From Pelagimonas sp. (GTDB lineage Bacteria; Pseudomonadota; Alphaproteobacteria; Rhodobacterales; Rhodobacteraceae), in assembly GCA_025210345.1 (NCBI GenBank), contig JAOARX010000033.1, positions 40,846 through 104,845 of the forward strand: 64,000 nucleotides of DNA. The letters run 5' to 3'. The position numbers and the translations under genes are program-made. Numbering within the stretch: the first letter of the stretch is position 1; each line of letters begins with the position of its first letter. Below, in pieces: positions 45,493 to 54,323 of this stretch. The notes beneath the pieces were generated by a model. The model was not told where the DNA came from, searched no databases, and saw only the letters and a list, made by a program, of their open reading frames with translations.

Positions 45493-47072
45493 GCAGCCCC
45501 CTCGCAAAACAGTTTTGCTTCGTAAGATTTCAGCACCCGCCGGGCCGCAGGGCCATAGCCTTTGCCGGTCTGAGGATCGAGTTCGGGAAAGATCCGCGTG
45601 ATTTCGGCCAGGGTTTCCTGTTCGAAAATCGACGCGGTCTGGGACCCTGGCAAAAAGCTTTCGGATAGCAGGCCATTGGCGCGCACAATCTGATGTTCGT
45701 CAAACAGGATATGCACATATTCAACTTCGCCACCTTCGATCGGGCGGATCGAGTGATCGTTCACAAGGTGTTTGGCGGCTGCGAGGACCTCGGGTTCTTC
45801 GAACAGCAGATGTGCCAGAACATCCTGAACCAGCACGCGGTGCTGAGGGGAAACCATAAGGGTGCGGTGATCGCCAAGCGCGCCGCCAGCGATGCGGATC
45901 GGGGCAAAGTCGCCACGGGCTTCGACTACGCGGCGTCCGATCCAGCGAATGGGTTGGGGGCCGTTGTCGCGCGTGTTGACCAGATTCCCGGGTTCAAGCA
46001 TATGCACGGGCCGTTCCCCATCCGGGGTATCCATCAGGGTGCCCGCCACGAAACAGGGGATGGCATTCACATTGACGATGCCAACGTCTGACTGTCCCGT
46101 CGTGCTTTCGGCGGTATAGGTAAAGTTGTACTGCTCGGTGTCGCCGTTGCCGGAAATGCTGAGGGTGCCGTCGGCATTCAGGGTGACGGTCTGACCCGTA
46201 TTCAGCAGGACAAAGTCCCCGGCATTGACCAGGAGTCCGTTGATATGCGTGATCGACAATGTGCCCGCGGTGTTGTTGCTGTCATTGGCCAGCGCGTCCA
46301 GAATACGGGTCGCATCGGGGTTCATCGTCACGGCATCATCAATGGCCGTGACTGAGGCCTGAAGAGAATCCGCCGCAATTAACAGGTTGGAATCATAAGA
46401 GGAATCGTTCACGTCGGCGATCCCGATCCGGATCGAGTTCACCTGGCCGGCGATGACCGGGATGGTCAATGTCATGGATACGGTGAATCCGTCCATTTCC
46501 GTGTTATACTGATCGCCCGTGTTGTCGACAAAAAGGTTCTCGTTTGAGCCCGCGTTGATATTGGTCGGATCGACGTCGCCGTCTCCGACGGCCACATCAA
46601 CCTGAACGCCGTTGATCCACACACCGACAAAATCCTGATACAAGGACGTCGTGTATTCCGGGTATTCTTCTGACCCAAAGACGAATTGCATTGAAATCAC
46701 GTCGCCGGTCGGAACAAAATCGATATCCAGCAACGAGGCATCATAGGTGCGCGTGCCGGCGGCCGCGTTGAAATCGGTCAAGTTGTTTGGGCCAGATGTG
46801 TTGGTCGAGCGGCCAGAGGACACGTTTGAGTTGTTTGACCACCATGGCCCACTGTTGGTGACATCCGTGGCGCGACCCGTCGACAGAATAACCCCATCGT
46901 CCGAGGGGACAAACCCCGGCGATGTGTTCAAGCCGTCGGAAAATATCCCCGAAGATCTGCTATCGCCCGTATAGCTCGCAGAGACCACCGTGACCCCGTC
47001 ACCAAAGATGGTCTGCGCCATTTGCAGGGCGCTTGCGCTCGTATTGATGGGCAACTCAACTGGTTGAACCAT
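45489..47072 (-). CDS. Choice-of-anchor L and Hint domain protein
   Basis: A 527-residue, probably secreted protein from ATG 47072. The N-terminal choice-of-anchor L region (about 1-240) has ASALQMAQTIFGDGVTVVSA and FVFGSEEYPEY with calcium-type loops (DVNDSSYDS). A cadherin/VCBS-like repeat with DALANDSNNTAG covers about 245-335. The Hint domain begins at Cys340 in PCFVAGT and has His411 in SPQHRVLV, so its catalytic set looks complete. No classical signal peptide is seen, which suggests type I export. An ATG at 47123 would add 17 residues but has no ribosome binding site, while GAGG precedes 47072. Confidence 0.82.
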   Translation of the reverse strand: MVQPVELPINTSASALQMAQTIFGDGVTVVSASYTGDSRSSGIFSDGLNTSPGFVPSDDGVILSTGRATDVTNSGPWWSNNSNVSSGRSTNTSGPNNLTDFNAAAGTRTYDASLLDIDFVPTGDVISMQFVFGSEEYPEYTTSLYQDFVGVWINGVQVDVAVGDGDVDPTNINAGSNENLFVDNTGDQYNTEMDGFTVSMTLTIPVIAGQVNSIRIGIADVNDSSYDSNLLIAADSLQASVTAIDDAVTMNPDATRILDALANDSNNTAGTLSITHINGLLVNAGDFVLLNTGQTVTLNADGTLSISGNGDTEQYNFTYTAESTTGQSDVGIVNVNAIPCFVAGTLMDTPDGERPVHMLEPGNLVNTRDNGPQPIRWIGRRVVEARGDFAPIRIAGGALGDHRTLMVSPQHRVLVQDVLAHLLFEEPEVLAAAKHLVNDHSIRPIEGGEVEYVHILFDEHQIVRANGLLSESFLPGSQTASIFEQETLAEITRIFPELDPQTGKGYGPAARRVLKSYEAKLFCEGAA

Positions 47073-47115
47073 CTCTGCCTCAATTGCTCGGACCGAGGCG
47101 AAACAGGCACAAGCC

Positions 47116-47140
47116 ATCATCATGCGCGCTGCATGATGAT
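47116..47140. promoter_or_regulatory. Perfect inverted repeat upstream of the Hint operon
   Basis: ATCATCATGC (47116-47125) and GCATGATGAT (47131-47140) flank GCGCT. It lies 44 bases upstream of the preferred start at 47072, in the likely leader or operator region. It has no T-run on the minus strand, so it is not a standard terminator. Confidence 0.5.
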
Positions 47141-47325
47141 TGGTTCTGGTTACCTAGATACTGCTGCCTGCCTCGGCATTTTTGTTTGTTTGGGACAGCT
47201 TAACACAGTTTCTTGTCAATAGTTAACGATATTTTTTTCGCTGCCAGGTCGGTGTGTCTCTGGTGGCCCAATTGCCTTGGCGCGTGAGACAGGTTAGCCA
47301 TCTGCCAACACGACAGGAGAGCGCC

Positions 47326-48465
47326 ATGATCGACCCCGCAGAACTGACCGCCCAGCTTGTGAAATGCCCTTCGGTCACCCCCGAAGAAGGCGGTGCGCTG
47401 GTCTTGTTGCAAGACCTGCTGGAAGGCGCGGGATTTACCTGTACCCGCGTTGATCGCAACGGCACGCCCAATCTGTTTGCCCGCTGGGGGGATCAGGGCC
47501 ATGGGCGGACCTTCGGCTTTAACGGGCACACCGATGTGGTCCCGATTGGTGACCCGGCAGATTGGCAGCACGCGCCCTTTGGGGCTGAGCGCGTGGGGGA
47601 GTTCATGTATGGGCGCGGCACCACGGATATGAAATCGGGCGTGGCGGCTTTTGCAGCGGCCGCGATCGATTTCGTGACGCAAACGCCGCCGGATGGGGCC
47701 GTGATCCTGACCATCACAGGGGATGAAGAAGGCGATGCCACGGATGGCACCACCGCATTGCTGGATTGGATGCAGGCCCATGATGAGCAGATGACACATT
47801 GTCTGGTCGGTGAACCCACCAGCCCGGATTACATGGGCCAGATGATGAAGATCGGGCGGCGCGGCTCGCTTTCGGCGTGGTTTGCCGTCGAGGGCAAGCA
47901 GGGGCATTCGGCCTATCCGCATCGGGCGATCAATCCGCTGAGCGCGATGGTGCGGCTGATGGACCGGCTGGCCAGCCACGAACTGGATCAGGGCACAGAG
48001 CACTTTGATGCGTCGACCCTTGCGGTGGTGAACATCGACACCGGCAATCCCGCGACCAATGTGATCCCGGCAAAATCCTCTGCCTGCGTGAACATTCGGT
48101 TCAACGACGCCCACACCGGAGAGGGCCTGTCAGGCTGGCTGCGCGCGCAAGCGGCACAGGTGGATGCCGATTTCGGCACCGCGACCGATGTGACCATCAA
48201 GATTTCGGGCGAGAGCTTTCTCACCCCTCCGGGTCTGTTGTCCGACCTGATTGCCGATGCCGCCGAGGCCGAAACCGGCCATCGGCCAGAGCTGTCCACG
48301 ACTGGGGGCACCTCGGATGCGCGCTTTGTGAAAAACCACTGCCCGGTGGTGGAGTTCGGCCTTGTGGGCAAGACCATGCATGCGGTGGATGAACGGGTCG
48401 AAGTGGCGCAGATCCATCAGCTCAAAGCGATTTATACCCGCATCTTGCAGGGCTATTTCGCATGA
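47326..48465 (+). CDS. dapE: Succinyl-diaminopimelate desuccinylase
   Basis: A 379-residue M20 zinc enzyme of lysine and diaminopimelate synthesis. Metal ligands lie in [17 protein letters not shown] and [20 protein letters not shown] near the C-terminus is typical of DapE. GGAGA precedes ATG 47326. It is followed by two overlapping small genes (ATGA at 48462-48465). Confidence 0.95.
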   Translation: MIDPAELTAQLVKCPSVTPEEGGALVLLQDLLEGAGFTCTRVDRNGTPNLFARWGDQGHGRTFGFNGHTDVVPIGDPADWQHAPFGAERVGEFMYGRGTTDMKSGVAAFAAAAIDFVTQTPPDGAVILTITGDEEGDATDGTTALLDWMQAHDEQMTHCLVGEPTSPDYMGQMMKIGRRGSLSAWFAVEGKQGHSAYPHRAINPLSAMVRLMDRLASHELDQGTEHFDASTLAVVNIDTGNPATNVIPAKSSACVNIRFNDAHTGEGLSGWLRAQAAQVDADFGTATDVTIKISGESFLTPPGLLSDLIADAAEAETGHRPELSTTGGTSDARFVKNHCPVVEFGLVGKTMHAVDERVEVAQIHQLKAIYTRILQGYFA

Positions 48466-48878
48466 CTGTCAAAGTGACAACCGATCTGGCCGCCTGTCAT
48501 GCCCTGCGGCGTGAGGTCTTTATCGAAGAGCAGGGCATCGCAGAACATGAAGAATGGGATGACCTGGACGATCAGGCGGTTCAACTGTTGATCCATGACG
48601 ACGACACGGCCGTGGCCTCGGCCCGGCTTTTGCGCGCGGGCGCAGTTGGCAAGATCGGGCGGGTCTGTGTGACCAAGTCCCACCGGGGCAAGGGGTTGGG
48701 GGCGGATCTGGTCCGTTTTGGCCTAGAGCATTTTCGCGGTATTGCCGGGGTCTCTCAGGTCGAGCTGGGCGCGCAATGCTATGCGATCCCGTTTTATGAG
48801 AAACTGGGGTTCGTGGCCTTTGGGCCGGTCTATGACGACGCGGGTATCCCACATCAAGACATGCGGGCCGCGCTGTGA
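48462..48878 (+). CDS. GNAT-family N-acetyltransferase
   Basis: A 138-residue protein. The acetyl-CoA motif is [18 protein letters not shown], with [11 protein letters not shown] in the N-terminal part and [11 protein letters not shown] near the end, as in ElaA/YjcF-type acetyltransferases. Substrate unknown. It overlaps dapE and the next gene by four bases each, so all three are coupled. Confidence 0.85.
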   Translation: MTVKVTTDLAACHALRREVFIEEQGIAEHEEWDDLDDQAVQLLIHDDDTAVASARLLRAGAVGKIGRVCVTKSHRGKGLGADLVRFGLEHFRGIAGVSQVELGAQCYAIPFYEKLGFVAFGPVYDDAGIPHQDMRAAL

Positions 48879-49453
48879 AGCCCACGCTGATCGTCATGGT
48901 CAAGCAGCCGCGCGCCGGGCGGGTCAAGACACGGCTTGGGCGCGACATGGGCATGACCGCCGCTGCTTGGTGGTTTCGCCATCAGGTTGCCGGGCTTTTG
49001 CGCCGCATTCGCGACCCACGTTGGACCATCCTTTTGGCCGTTGCCCCGGACACGGCGGTGCATTCCGGTGACTGGCCGCGTGATGTTCCGCGTGTGGCGC
49101 AGGGGCACGGGGATCTGGGCGCGCGGATGAAACGCGCTTTGCGCGCGGCGCCTCCTGGGCCGGTTTGCCTGATCGGAGGCGACGTTCCTGGGGTGACCCG
49201 CCAGGTGATCGCCCAAGCGTTTGAGGCGCTGAAAGGCCAAGACGCCGTGTTTGGCCCGGCTGAGGATGGGGGATTTTGGCTGGTTGGGGTCCGCAACGCC
49301 CGCGCGGTGCCCGAACGGCTGTTTCACGGGGCGCGCTGGTCCACGGAATGCGCCTTGCTAGATACGGTGGCGTCGATCCCCGGGGCACGGATCGACTATG
49401 CCACGACATTGAACGACGTGGATACGGTCGCAGACCTGCGCCCCCGACCCTAA
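48875..49453 (+). CDS. DUF2064 / TIGR04282-type glycosyltransferase-like protein
   Basis: A 192-residue protein. LIVMVKQPRAGRVKTRLG begins the nucleotide-sugar fold and IGGDVPGVT, GPAEDGGFWLVG and LNDVDTVADL follow, as in DUF2064. Some members are linked to arsenosugar synthesis, but nothing nearby supports that here. It may be a nucleotidyl or glycosyl transferase of unknown substrate. Confidence 0.8.
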   Translation: MKPTLIVMVKQPRAGRVKTRLGRDMGMTAAAWWFRHQVAGLLRRIRDPRWTILLAVAPDTAVHSGDWPRDVPRVAQGHGDLGARMKRALRAAPPGPVCLIGGDVPGVTRQVIAQAFEALKGQDAVFGPAEDGGFWLVGVRNARAVPERLFHGARWSTECALLDTVASIPGARIDYATTLNDVDTVADLRPRP

Positions 49454-49511
49454 GCGCCTGACGCATCGCGTGACGTGTGTTCAATGTCGGATCCCTGTGG
49501 TAATCGGGGGC

Positions 49512-51812
49512 ATGACACGTATGCCGACCAAGCCCGAGATCCTCGAATGGATCACCGAAAATCCGACGCTCACCTCAAAGCGTGATATTGCCAAGGCCTT
49601 TGGCATCAAGGGGGCTGCGCGGATTGATCTCAAGCGTATGCTCAAAGAGCTTGAGGCCGAGGGGCATTTGCAAAAGCGCAAAAAGACCTATCGCGACCCG
49701 GATCGCCTGCCACCGGTCAGCGTATTGCAGATGAAGGGGCCGGACGACAGTGGGGATCAATTCGCGCGCCCGCTTGAGTGGCACGGAGAAGGGGTTGAAC
49801 CGACGGTGCTTTATGTGCCCCGGGCCACGGATCCGGCGCTGGGCGAAGGGGATCGCATCCTGGCCCGGCTTCAGGTGGTGCATGAGGATGATCACAACTA
49901 TGAGGCCCGGTTGATCCGGCGCATCGGGGCCTCGCCGAAAAAGATCGTGGGGATCTATCGGAAAGGGGCCGAAGGTGGCCGGATCGTGCCCATCGACAAA
50001 GGCGACGACAAAGAGTGGCGCGTGCCGCCCGACAATACCGCCGGCGCCAAAGAGGGCGAACTGGTCGAAGCAGAGCAGGCCGGTCCAAAGTCCCGCATGG
50101 GGCTGCCACTGGCGCGGATTGTCATGCGTTTGGGCGATCCGACCGCGCCGCGCGCCGTGTCTTTGATCGCGATTCATCAGCACGGCATTCCCGATGATTT
50201 CCCGCAAGAGGTGCTGGACGAGGCCGACGCGCAGAAACCTGCGGGGCTGTCTGGCCGGACCGATCTTAGGGATATGCCGCTTGTCACCATCGATCCGGCG
50301 GATGCGCGGGACCACGACGATGCGGTTTTTGCCGAGCCCGACACCGATCCCAAGAACCCCGGCGGCCATCTGATCTGGGTGGCGATTGCCGATGTGGCCC
50401 ATCACGTGCGCCCGGGAACACAGCTTGATCGTGAGGCCAAAAAGCGCGGCAATTCCAGCTATTTCCCGGACCGCGTGGTGCCCATGCTGCCCGACCGCCT
50501 GTCTGGTGATCTGTGCAGCCTGCACGAAGGGGTGCCGCGTGCCTGTCTGGCAGTCTGCATGAAGATTGACGCCGATGGCAACAAGCTGTCGCAGCGCTTT
50601 GTGCGTGGTCTGATGCGCTCGCCTGCGTCGCTGAACTATCAAGAGGTGCAGGCCGCCATGGATGGCGCCCCGAATGCGCGCACCGAACCGCTGCTTGATC
50701 CGGTGATCCGCCCGCTTTATGCGGCGTATGACGCGCTGAAAACCGCGCGCGCGGCGCGACAGCCGCTTGAGCTGGATTTGCCCGAACGCAAAATCGTGCT
50801 GGACGAGGACGGCAAGGTCACGTCGGTCGCATTTACCGAGCGGCTGGACGCGCATCGTTTGATCGAAGAGTTCATGATCCTCGCAAACGTGGCCGCAGCC
50901 GAGACGCTGATTGCCAAAAAGCAGCCGCTGTTGTTCCGCGTGCACGAAGAGCCACCGGTTGAAAAACTGGACAGTCTGCGGGAAACCGCCAAGGCCGCCG
51001 GGCTGACCCTGGCCAAGGGGCAGGTGTTGCAAACGCGGCATCTGAACAAGCTGCTGGCGGATGCCGCGGGCAGTCCGGACGCCGAGCTGATCAATATCTC
51101 GACGCTGCGGTCCATGACGCAGGCCTACTATAATCCGCAGAACTTTGGGCATTTCGGGCTGGCGCTGATGAACTATGCGCATTTCACCTCGCCCATTCGC
51201 CGCTATGCGGATCTGATCGTGCACCGTGCGCTGATTGCCGCACATGGCTGGGGTGATGATGGGTTACCCGCGCAAGACATTGAAAACCTTGAAACCACGG
51301 CGCAGCATATTTCCGATACCGAACGTCGCTCGATGTTGGCCGAGCGCGACACGACGGATCGCTATCTGGCGGCCTTTCTGTCGGATCGCATCGGCGCTGA
51401 ATTCACGGGCAAGATCAGCGGCATCGCCAAGTTCGGTGTTTTTGTAAAGCTGGATGAAAGCGGGGCAGACGGGTTGATTCCAATCTCGACCCTTGGGAAT
51501 GAGTATTTCCATTTTGACCGCGACAACGGCACCTTGATGGGCGGTACGACCGGGCGCATTCTGGCGCTTGGAATGGCGGCCCGGGTCAAACTGCTTGAGG
51601 CCGCGCCCGTTACCGGCGGGATCGCGCTTGAGATGCTCGAACTTGAAGGAGAGCCCTTTGAGGGTGGCCCCGGCGGGCGGATGCGCGGACGCGGAGCGCG
51701 CCGCAGCTATGGGAAAAAAGGCGCCTCGCCCCAGCGCAAAGCCGCCAAGGCCAAGAAAAAAGAAACCAAGGTAAAGCGCAAAGTTACGCGCAAGCGGCGT
51801 TCGAAATCGTAA
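49512..51812 (+). CDS. rnr: Ribonuclease R
   Basis: A 766-residue 3'-5' exoribonuclease that degrades structured RNA. An N-terminal winged-helix region (TSKRDIAKAFGIKGAARIDLK) leads to cold-shock-type domains. The RNB domain has the metal motif DPADARDHDDAVF and SPIRRYADLIVHRAL. An S1 domain (about 635-715, ISGIAKFGVFVKLDESGADG) and a lysine/arginine-rich tail end the protein. ATG 49512 is used; ATG 49521 is equally possible. Confidence 0.95.
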   Translation: MTRMPTKPEILEWITENPTLTSKRDIAKAFGIKGAARIDLKRMLKELEAEGHLQKRKKTYRDPDRLPPVSVLQMKGPDDSGDQFARPLEWHGEGVEPTVLYVPRATDPALGEGDRILARLQVVHEDDHNYEARLIRRIGASPKKIVGIYRKGAEGGRIVPIDKGDDKEWRVPPDNTAGAKEGELVEAEQAGPKSRMGLPLARIVMRLGDPTAPRAVSLIAIHQHGIPDDFPQEVLDEADAQKPAGLSGRTDLRDMPLVTIDPADARDHDDAVFAEPDTDPKNPGGHLIWVAIADVAHHVRPGTQLDREAKKRGNSSYFPDRVVPMLPDRLSGDLCSLHEGVPRACLAVCMKIDADGNKLSQRFVRGLMRSPASLNYQEVQAAMDGAPNARTEPLLDPVIRPLYAAYDALKTARAARQPLELDLPERKIVLDEDGKVTSVAFTERLDAHRLIEEFMILANVAAAETLIAKKQPLLFRVHEEPPVEKLDSLRETAKAAGLTLAKGQVLQTRHLNKLLADAAGSPDAELINISTLRSMTQAYYNPQNFGHFGLALMNYAHFTSPIRRYADLIVHRALIAAHGWGDDGLPAQDIENLETTAQHISDTERRSMLAERDTTDRYLAAFLSDRIGAEFTGKISGIAKFGVFVKLDESGADGLIPISTLGNEYFHFDRDNGTLMGGTTGRILALGMAARVKLLEAAPVTGGIALEMLELEGEPFEGGPGGRMRGRGARRSYGKKGASPQRKAAKAKKKETKVKRKVTRKRRSKS

Positions 51813-51932
51813 ATCTTTCAACCGCTTGACGGCTGGGACGGCGGGTTTTCGCGTTTAAATGGGATGGGAGCTTCGCAATTGCCTCGGGTTTGATTAAACT
51901 TTTTGGCAACAATATGGCGGCAGTGTTCAGGC

Positions 51933-53288
51933 ATGTTTAAGCGAATCCTCTCTGGCCTTGGTGCCCTTGTGATCACGGCAATCCCAGCATCGGCGGGGCT
52001 TGCGGATCTGTCCTCAATCCGCCCCGTCGCTCGGGGTGATCTTATGCCTTTGTCCGAGACGGTGACGCGCTCGGATATTGTTTTGGTGTCTTTGGCGCCG
52101 GGGCTTTCCCTGCGTCCGACGCTCCGCCCGGCGGGTCTGATCCCGAGCGTCCCGGTGGGACAGGCCAGCGAAGCGGGTTTCCAGGATTGGCTGCGCGATT
52201 TCCGCCCACGTGCGCTGGAACAGGGGATTTCCGCCAGGGTATTCGACGCGGCCCTGCGTGGGGTAACCTTTAGCCCAAAGGTGGTGGAACGCGACCGCCG
52301 TCAATCAGAATTCACCAAGACGATCTGGGACTATCTCGATACGGCGACGTCGGATTTGCGGGTGCAGAACGGCAAAAAGGCGCTGGCCCGACATGATGCG
52401 CTGCTGACCCGGATCGAACGCGAATACGGCGTGCAAAAAGAGATCGTCGTGGCGATCTGGGGGTTGGAATCCGCTTATGGAACCTTTCGGGGCAAAGACA
52501 GCGTGATCCGTTCGCTGGCATCGCTGGCCTATGACGCGCGCCGCGGCGACTTTTTTGAGGCGCAGTTGATAGACGCGCTGACCATCTTGCAAGACCGGCA
52601 CACGACGCCGGACCGCATGGTGGGATCCTGGGCGGGGGCGATGGGCCATACCCAGTTCATGCCGGGATCTTTCCGCAAGTTGGCAGTGGATTACACCGGC
52701 GACGGGCGGCGCGACATCTGGGGTGATGACCCGACAGATGCGCTGGCATCGACGGCGAATTATCTTAAGGTCAATGGCTGGAAAACGGGTGTACCCTGGG
52801 GTGTCGAAGTCCAGCTGCCCAAGCATTTCGACTATTCCGAAGCAAGCCGCGACCTGACGCGCCTGCCGTCTGAATGGGCGCGCAAAGGGGTCCTGAGCCT
52901 GGATGGAAAGGCTGTCCCGGATCACGGGCCTGCATCGGTCCTGTTGCCTGCCGGGCACCAAGGGGCTGCGTTCTTGGTATTCGATAACTTTGAAGTGTTG
53001 GAAAGCTATAACACCGCTGACGCCTATGTCATCGGGGTTGGCCACCTTGCGGATCGCATTGGGGGTGGCGCGCGAATTCAAGGCAATTGGCCCCGTCAGG
53101 ATCGCGCGTTGACCTATGACGAGCGTATCGAACTTCAGACGCGGCTGACGCAGGCGGGTTTTGACACGCAAAAGATTGATGCCAAAATCGGGCCGCTGAC
53201 CATTCAGGCCGTGCGGGATTTTCAGAAATCCCAAGGGCTTGTGCCCGATGGCTATGCGTCTTTGGCGATCTTGGGGCGGCTGCGTTAA
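51933..53288 (+). CDS. Lytic murein transglycosylase (MltB family) with peptidoglycan-binding domain
   Basis: A 451-residue periplasmic enzyme that cleaves glycan strands of the cell wall. A signal peptide covers about 1-21. The SLT_2 catalytic domain (about 85-375) has Glu179 in WGLESAYGTFRG and GAMGHTQFMPGSF. A PG_binding_1 domain (about 390-451) has ELQTRLTQAGF and VRDFQKSQGLVPDGY. The stop shares four bases with the next convergent gene. Confidence 0.92.
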   Translation: MFKRILSGLGALVITAIPASAGLADLSSIRPVARGDLMPLSETVTRSDIVLVSLAPGLSLRPTLRPAGLIPSVPVGQASEAGFQDWLRDFRPRALEQGISARVFDAALRGVTFSPKVVERDRRQSEFTKTIWDYLDTATSDLRVQNGKKALARHDALLTRIEREYGVQKEIVVAIWGLESAYGTFRGKDSVIRSLASLAYDARRGDFFEAQLIDALTILQDRHTTPDRMVGSWAGAMGHTQFMPGSFRKLAVDYTGDGRRDIWGDDPTDALASTANYLKVNGWKTGVPWGVEVQLPKHFDYSEASRDLTRLPSEWARKGVLSLDGKAVPDHGPASVLLPAGHQGAAFLVFDNFEVLESYNTADAYVIGVGHLADRIGGGARIQGNWPRQDRALTYDERIELQTRLTQAGFDTQKIDAKIGPLTIQAVRDFQKSQGLVPDGYASLAILGRLR

Positions 53289-53782
53289 GGGCGGTTGAAC
53301 GGATCCGGGTGCGAGCAATCTTTGCCCTGATGGCAATCGATCACACGGTTCAGTAGCTTTTTGTTTGGTGCCTTGTAGGCGTTGTTTCCGCAGGGGTCGG
53401 CGAACGCCACATAGCGACCGCGCTCTTGTCGTAGAAACAGCAGATAGGTCGCTCCGCTTTGCGGGGCGCCGCACCACGGACCCATACAGATCGCCCGCAG
53501 GGTGATGTTCAGATCGACCTTTTTGTCAAAGCCCTGCGCGGTCAGCATCTTGCCCCGCACCCGCGCCGCGATGTTGGTTTCGGGCGGTGTCAGCGCCTGA
53601 TTTCTGTGATCCGTCCGGGGCAGGCGTTTCTTGTCGAACTTCAGCTTGCCCGTGACGATGATCCAAGGGGCCTTGTCCTGCGCGGCCTGTAAATAGTCGC
53701 GGACCGGGTCCGCCGGTAAACAGCTGAGCGCCAGCGCCGGACCCGCGATCAGGGAAAGGGCAAGACTTAGGGCAAGGCGCAT
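53285..53782 (-). CDS. Small secreted hypothetical protein
   Basis: A 165-residue protein with a clear signal peptide (about 1-19, ALALSC). The mature part has six or seven cysteines, including AICMGPWCGAP and FADPCGNNAY, and ends VIDCHQGKDCSHPD. It looks like a disulfide-stabilised periplasmic protein; I do not recognise the family. It follows rppH by 15 bases, so it may be the last gene of that operon. Confidence 0.7.
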   Translation of the reverse strand: MRLALSLALSLIAGPALALSCLPADPVRDYLQAAQDKAPWIIVTGKLKFDKKRLPRTDHRNQALTPPETNIAARVRGKMLTAQGFDKKVDLNITLRAICMGPWCGAPQSGATYLLFLRQERGRYVAFADPCGNNAYKAPNKKLLNRVIDCHQGKDCSHPDPFNRP

Positions 53783-53797
53783 GGTGTTTCTCCTGTG

Positions 53798-54280
53798 TCA
53801 GATGTGTTCGCGGAAGGCCTCGACCACCTCTTTGTAGACCTGGCGTTTGAACGGCACGATGTTGTCGACCAGATCATCGACGGCCAGCCACTGCCATTCT
53901 GAGAACTCTTGGTGCTTTTGCACGATGTTCACCTGCGCGTCGGTGCCGTGAAAGCGCAACAGGAACCATTTCTGTTTTTGTCCGCGATAGCGGCCCTTCC
54001 AGATCTTTGGGATCAGGTCATGGGGCAGATCATAGCGAATCCAGCCTTTGGTCTTGGCAACCACGGTCACCAGATCCTTGGAGACGCCGGTTTCTTCCTC
54101 AAGCTCTCGCAGGGCGGCCTTTTTTGGTTTTTCATCTTTGTCGATCCCACCCTGGGGCATTTGCCAAGCGGGCAGATCGCTGTCCATGCGTTGGCCAACA
54201 AAGACGTGGCCATCGGCATTGATCAGCATAATGCCGACATTCTTGCGATAGGGCAGCGCGTCGATTTCTTCGGGGGTCAT
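53798..54280 (-). CDS. rppH: RNA pyrophosphohydrolase
   Basis: A 160-residue Nudix enzyme that removes pyrophosphate from 5' ends of mRNA and starts decay. The Nudix box runs [17 protein letters not shown] then [27 protein letters not shown] at the N-terminus and KWFLLRF are RppH marks. It follows ctpA after a 43-base gap that holds a perfect hairpin. Confidence 0.94.
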   Translation of the reverse strand: MTPEEIDALPYRKNVGIMLINADGHVFVGQRMDSDLPAWQMPQGGIDKDEKPKKAALRELEEETGVSKDLVTVVAKTKGWIRYDLPHDLIPKIWKGRYRGQKQKWFLLRFHGTDAQVNIVQKHQEFSEWQWLAVDDLVDNIVPFKRQVYKEVVEAFREHI

Positions 54281-54295
54281 CGGTCACCTATGGGT

Positions 54296-54316
54296 GGGCA
54301 GGGGATGCCCCTGCCC
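54296..54316. repeat. Perfect hairpin between ctpA and rppH
   Basis: GGGCAGGGG (54296-54304) and CCCCTGCCC (54308-54316) flank ATG. There is no T-run, so it may mark an RNA processing or stability site in the operon rather than an end. Confidence 0.5.
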
Positions 54317-54323
54317 AATCTGA

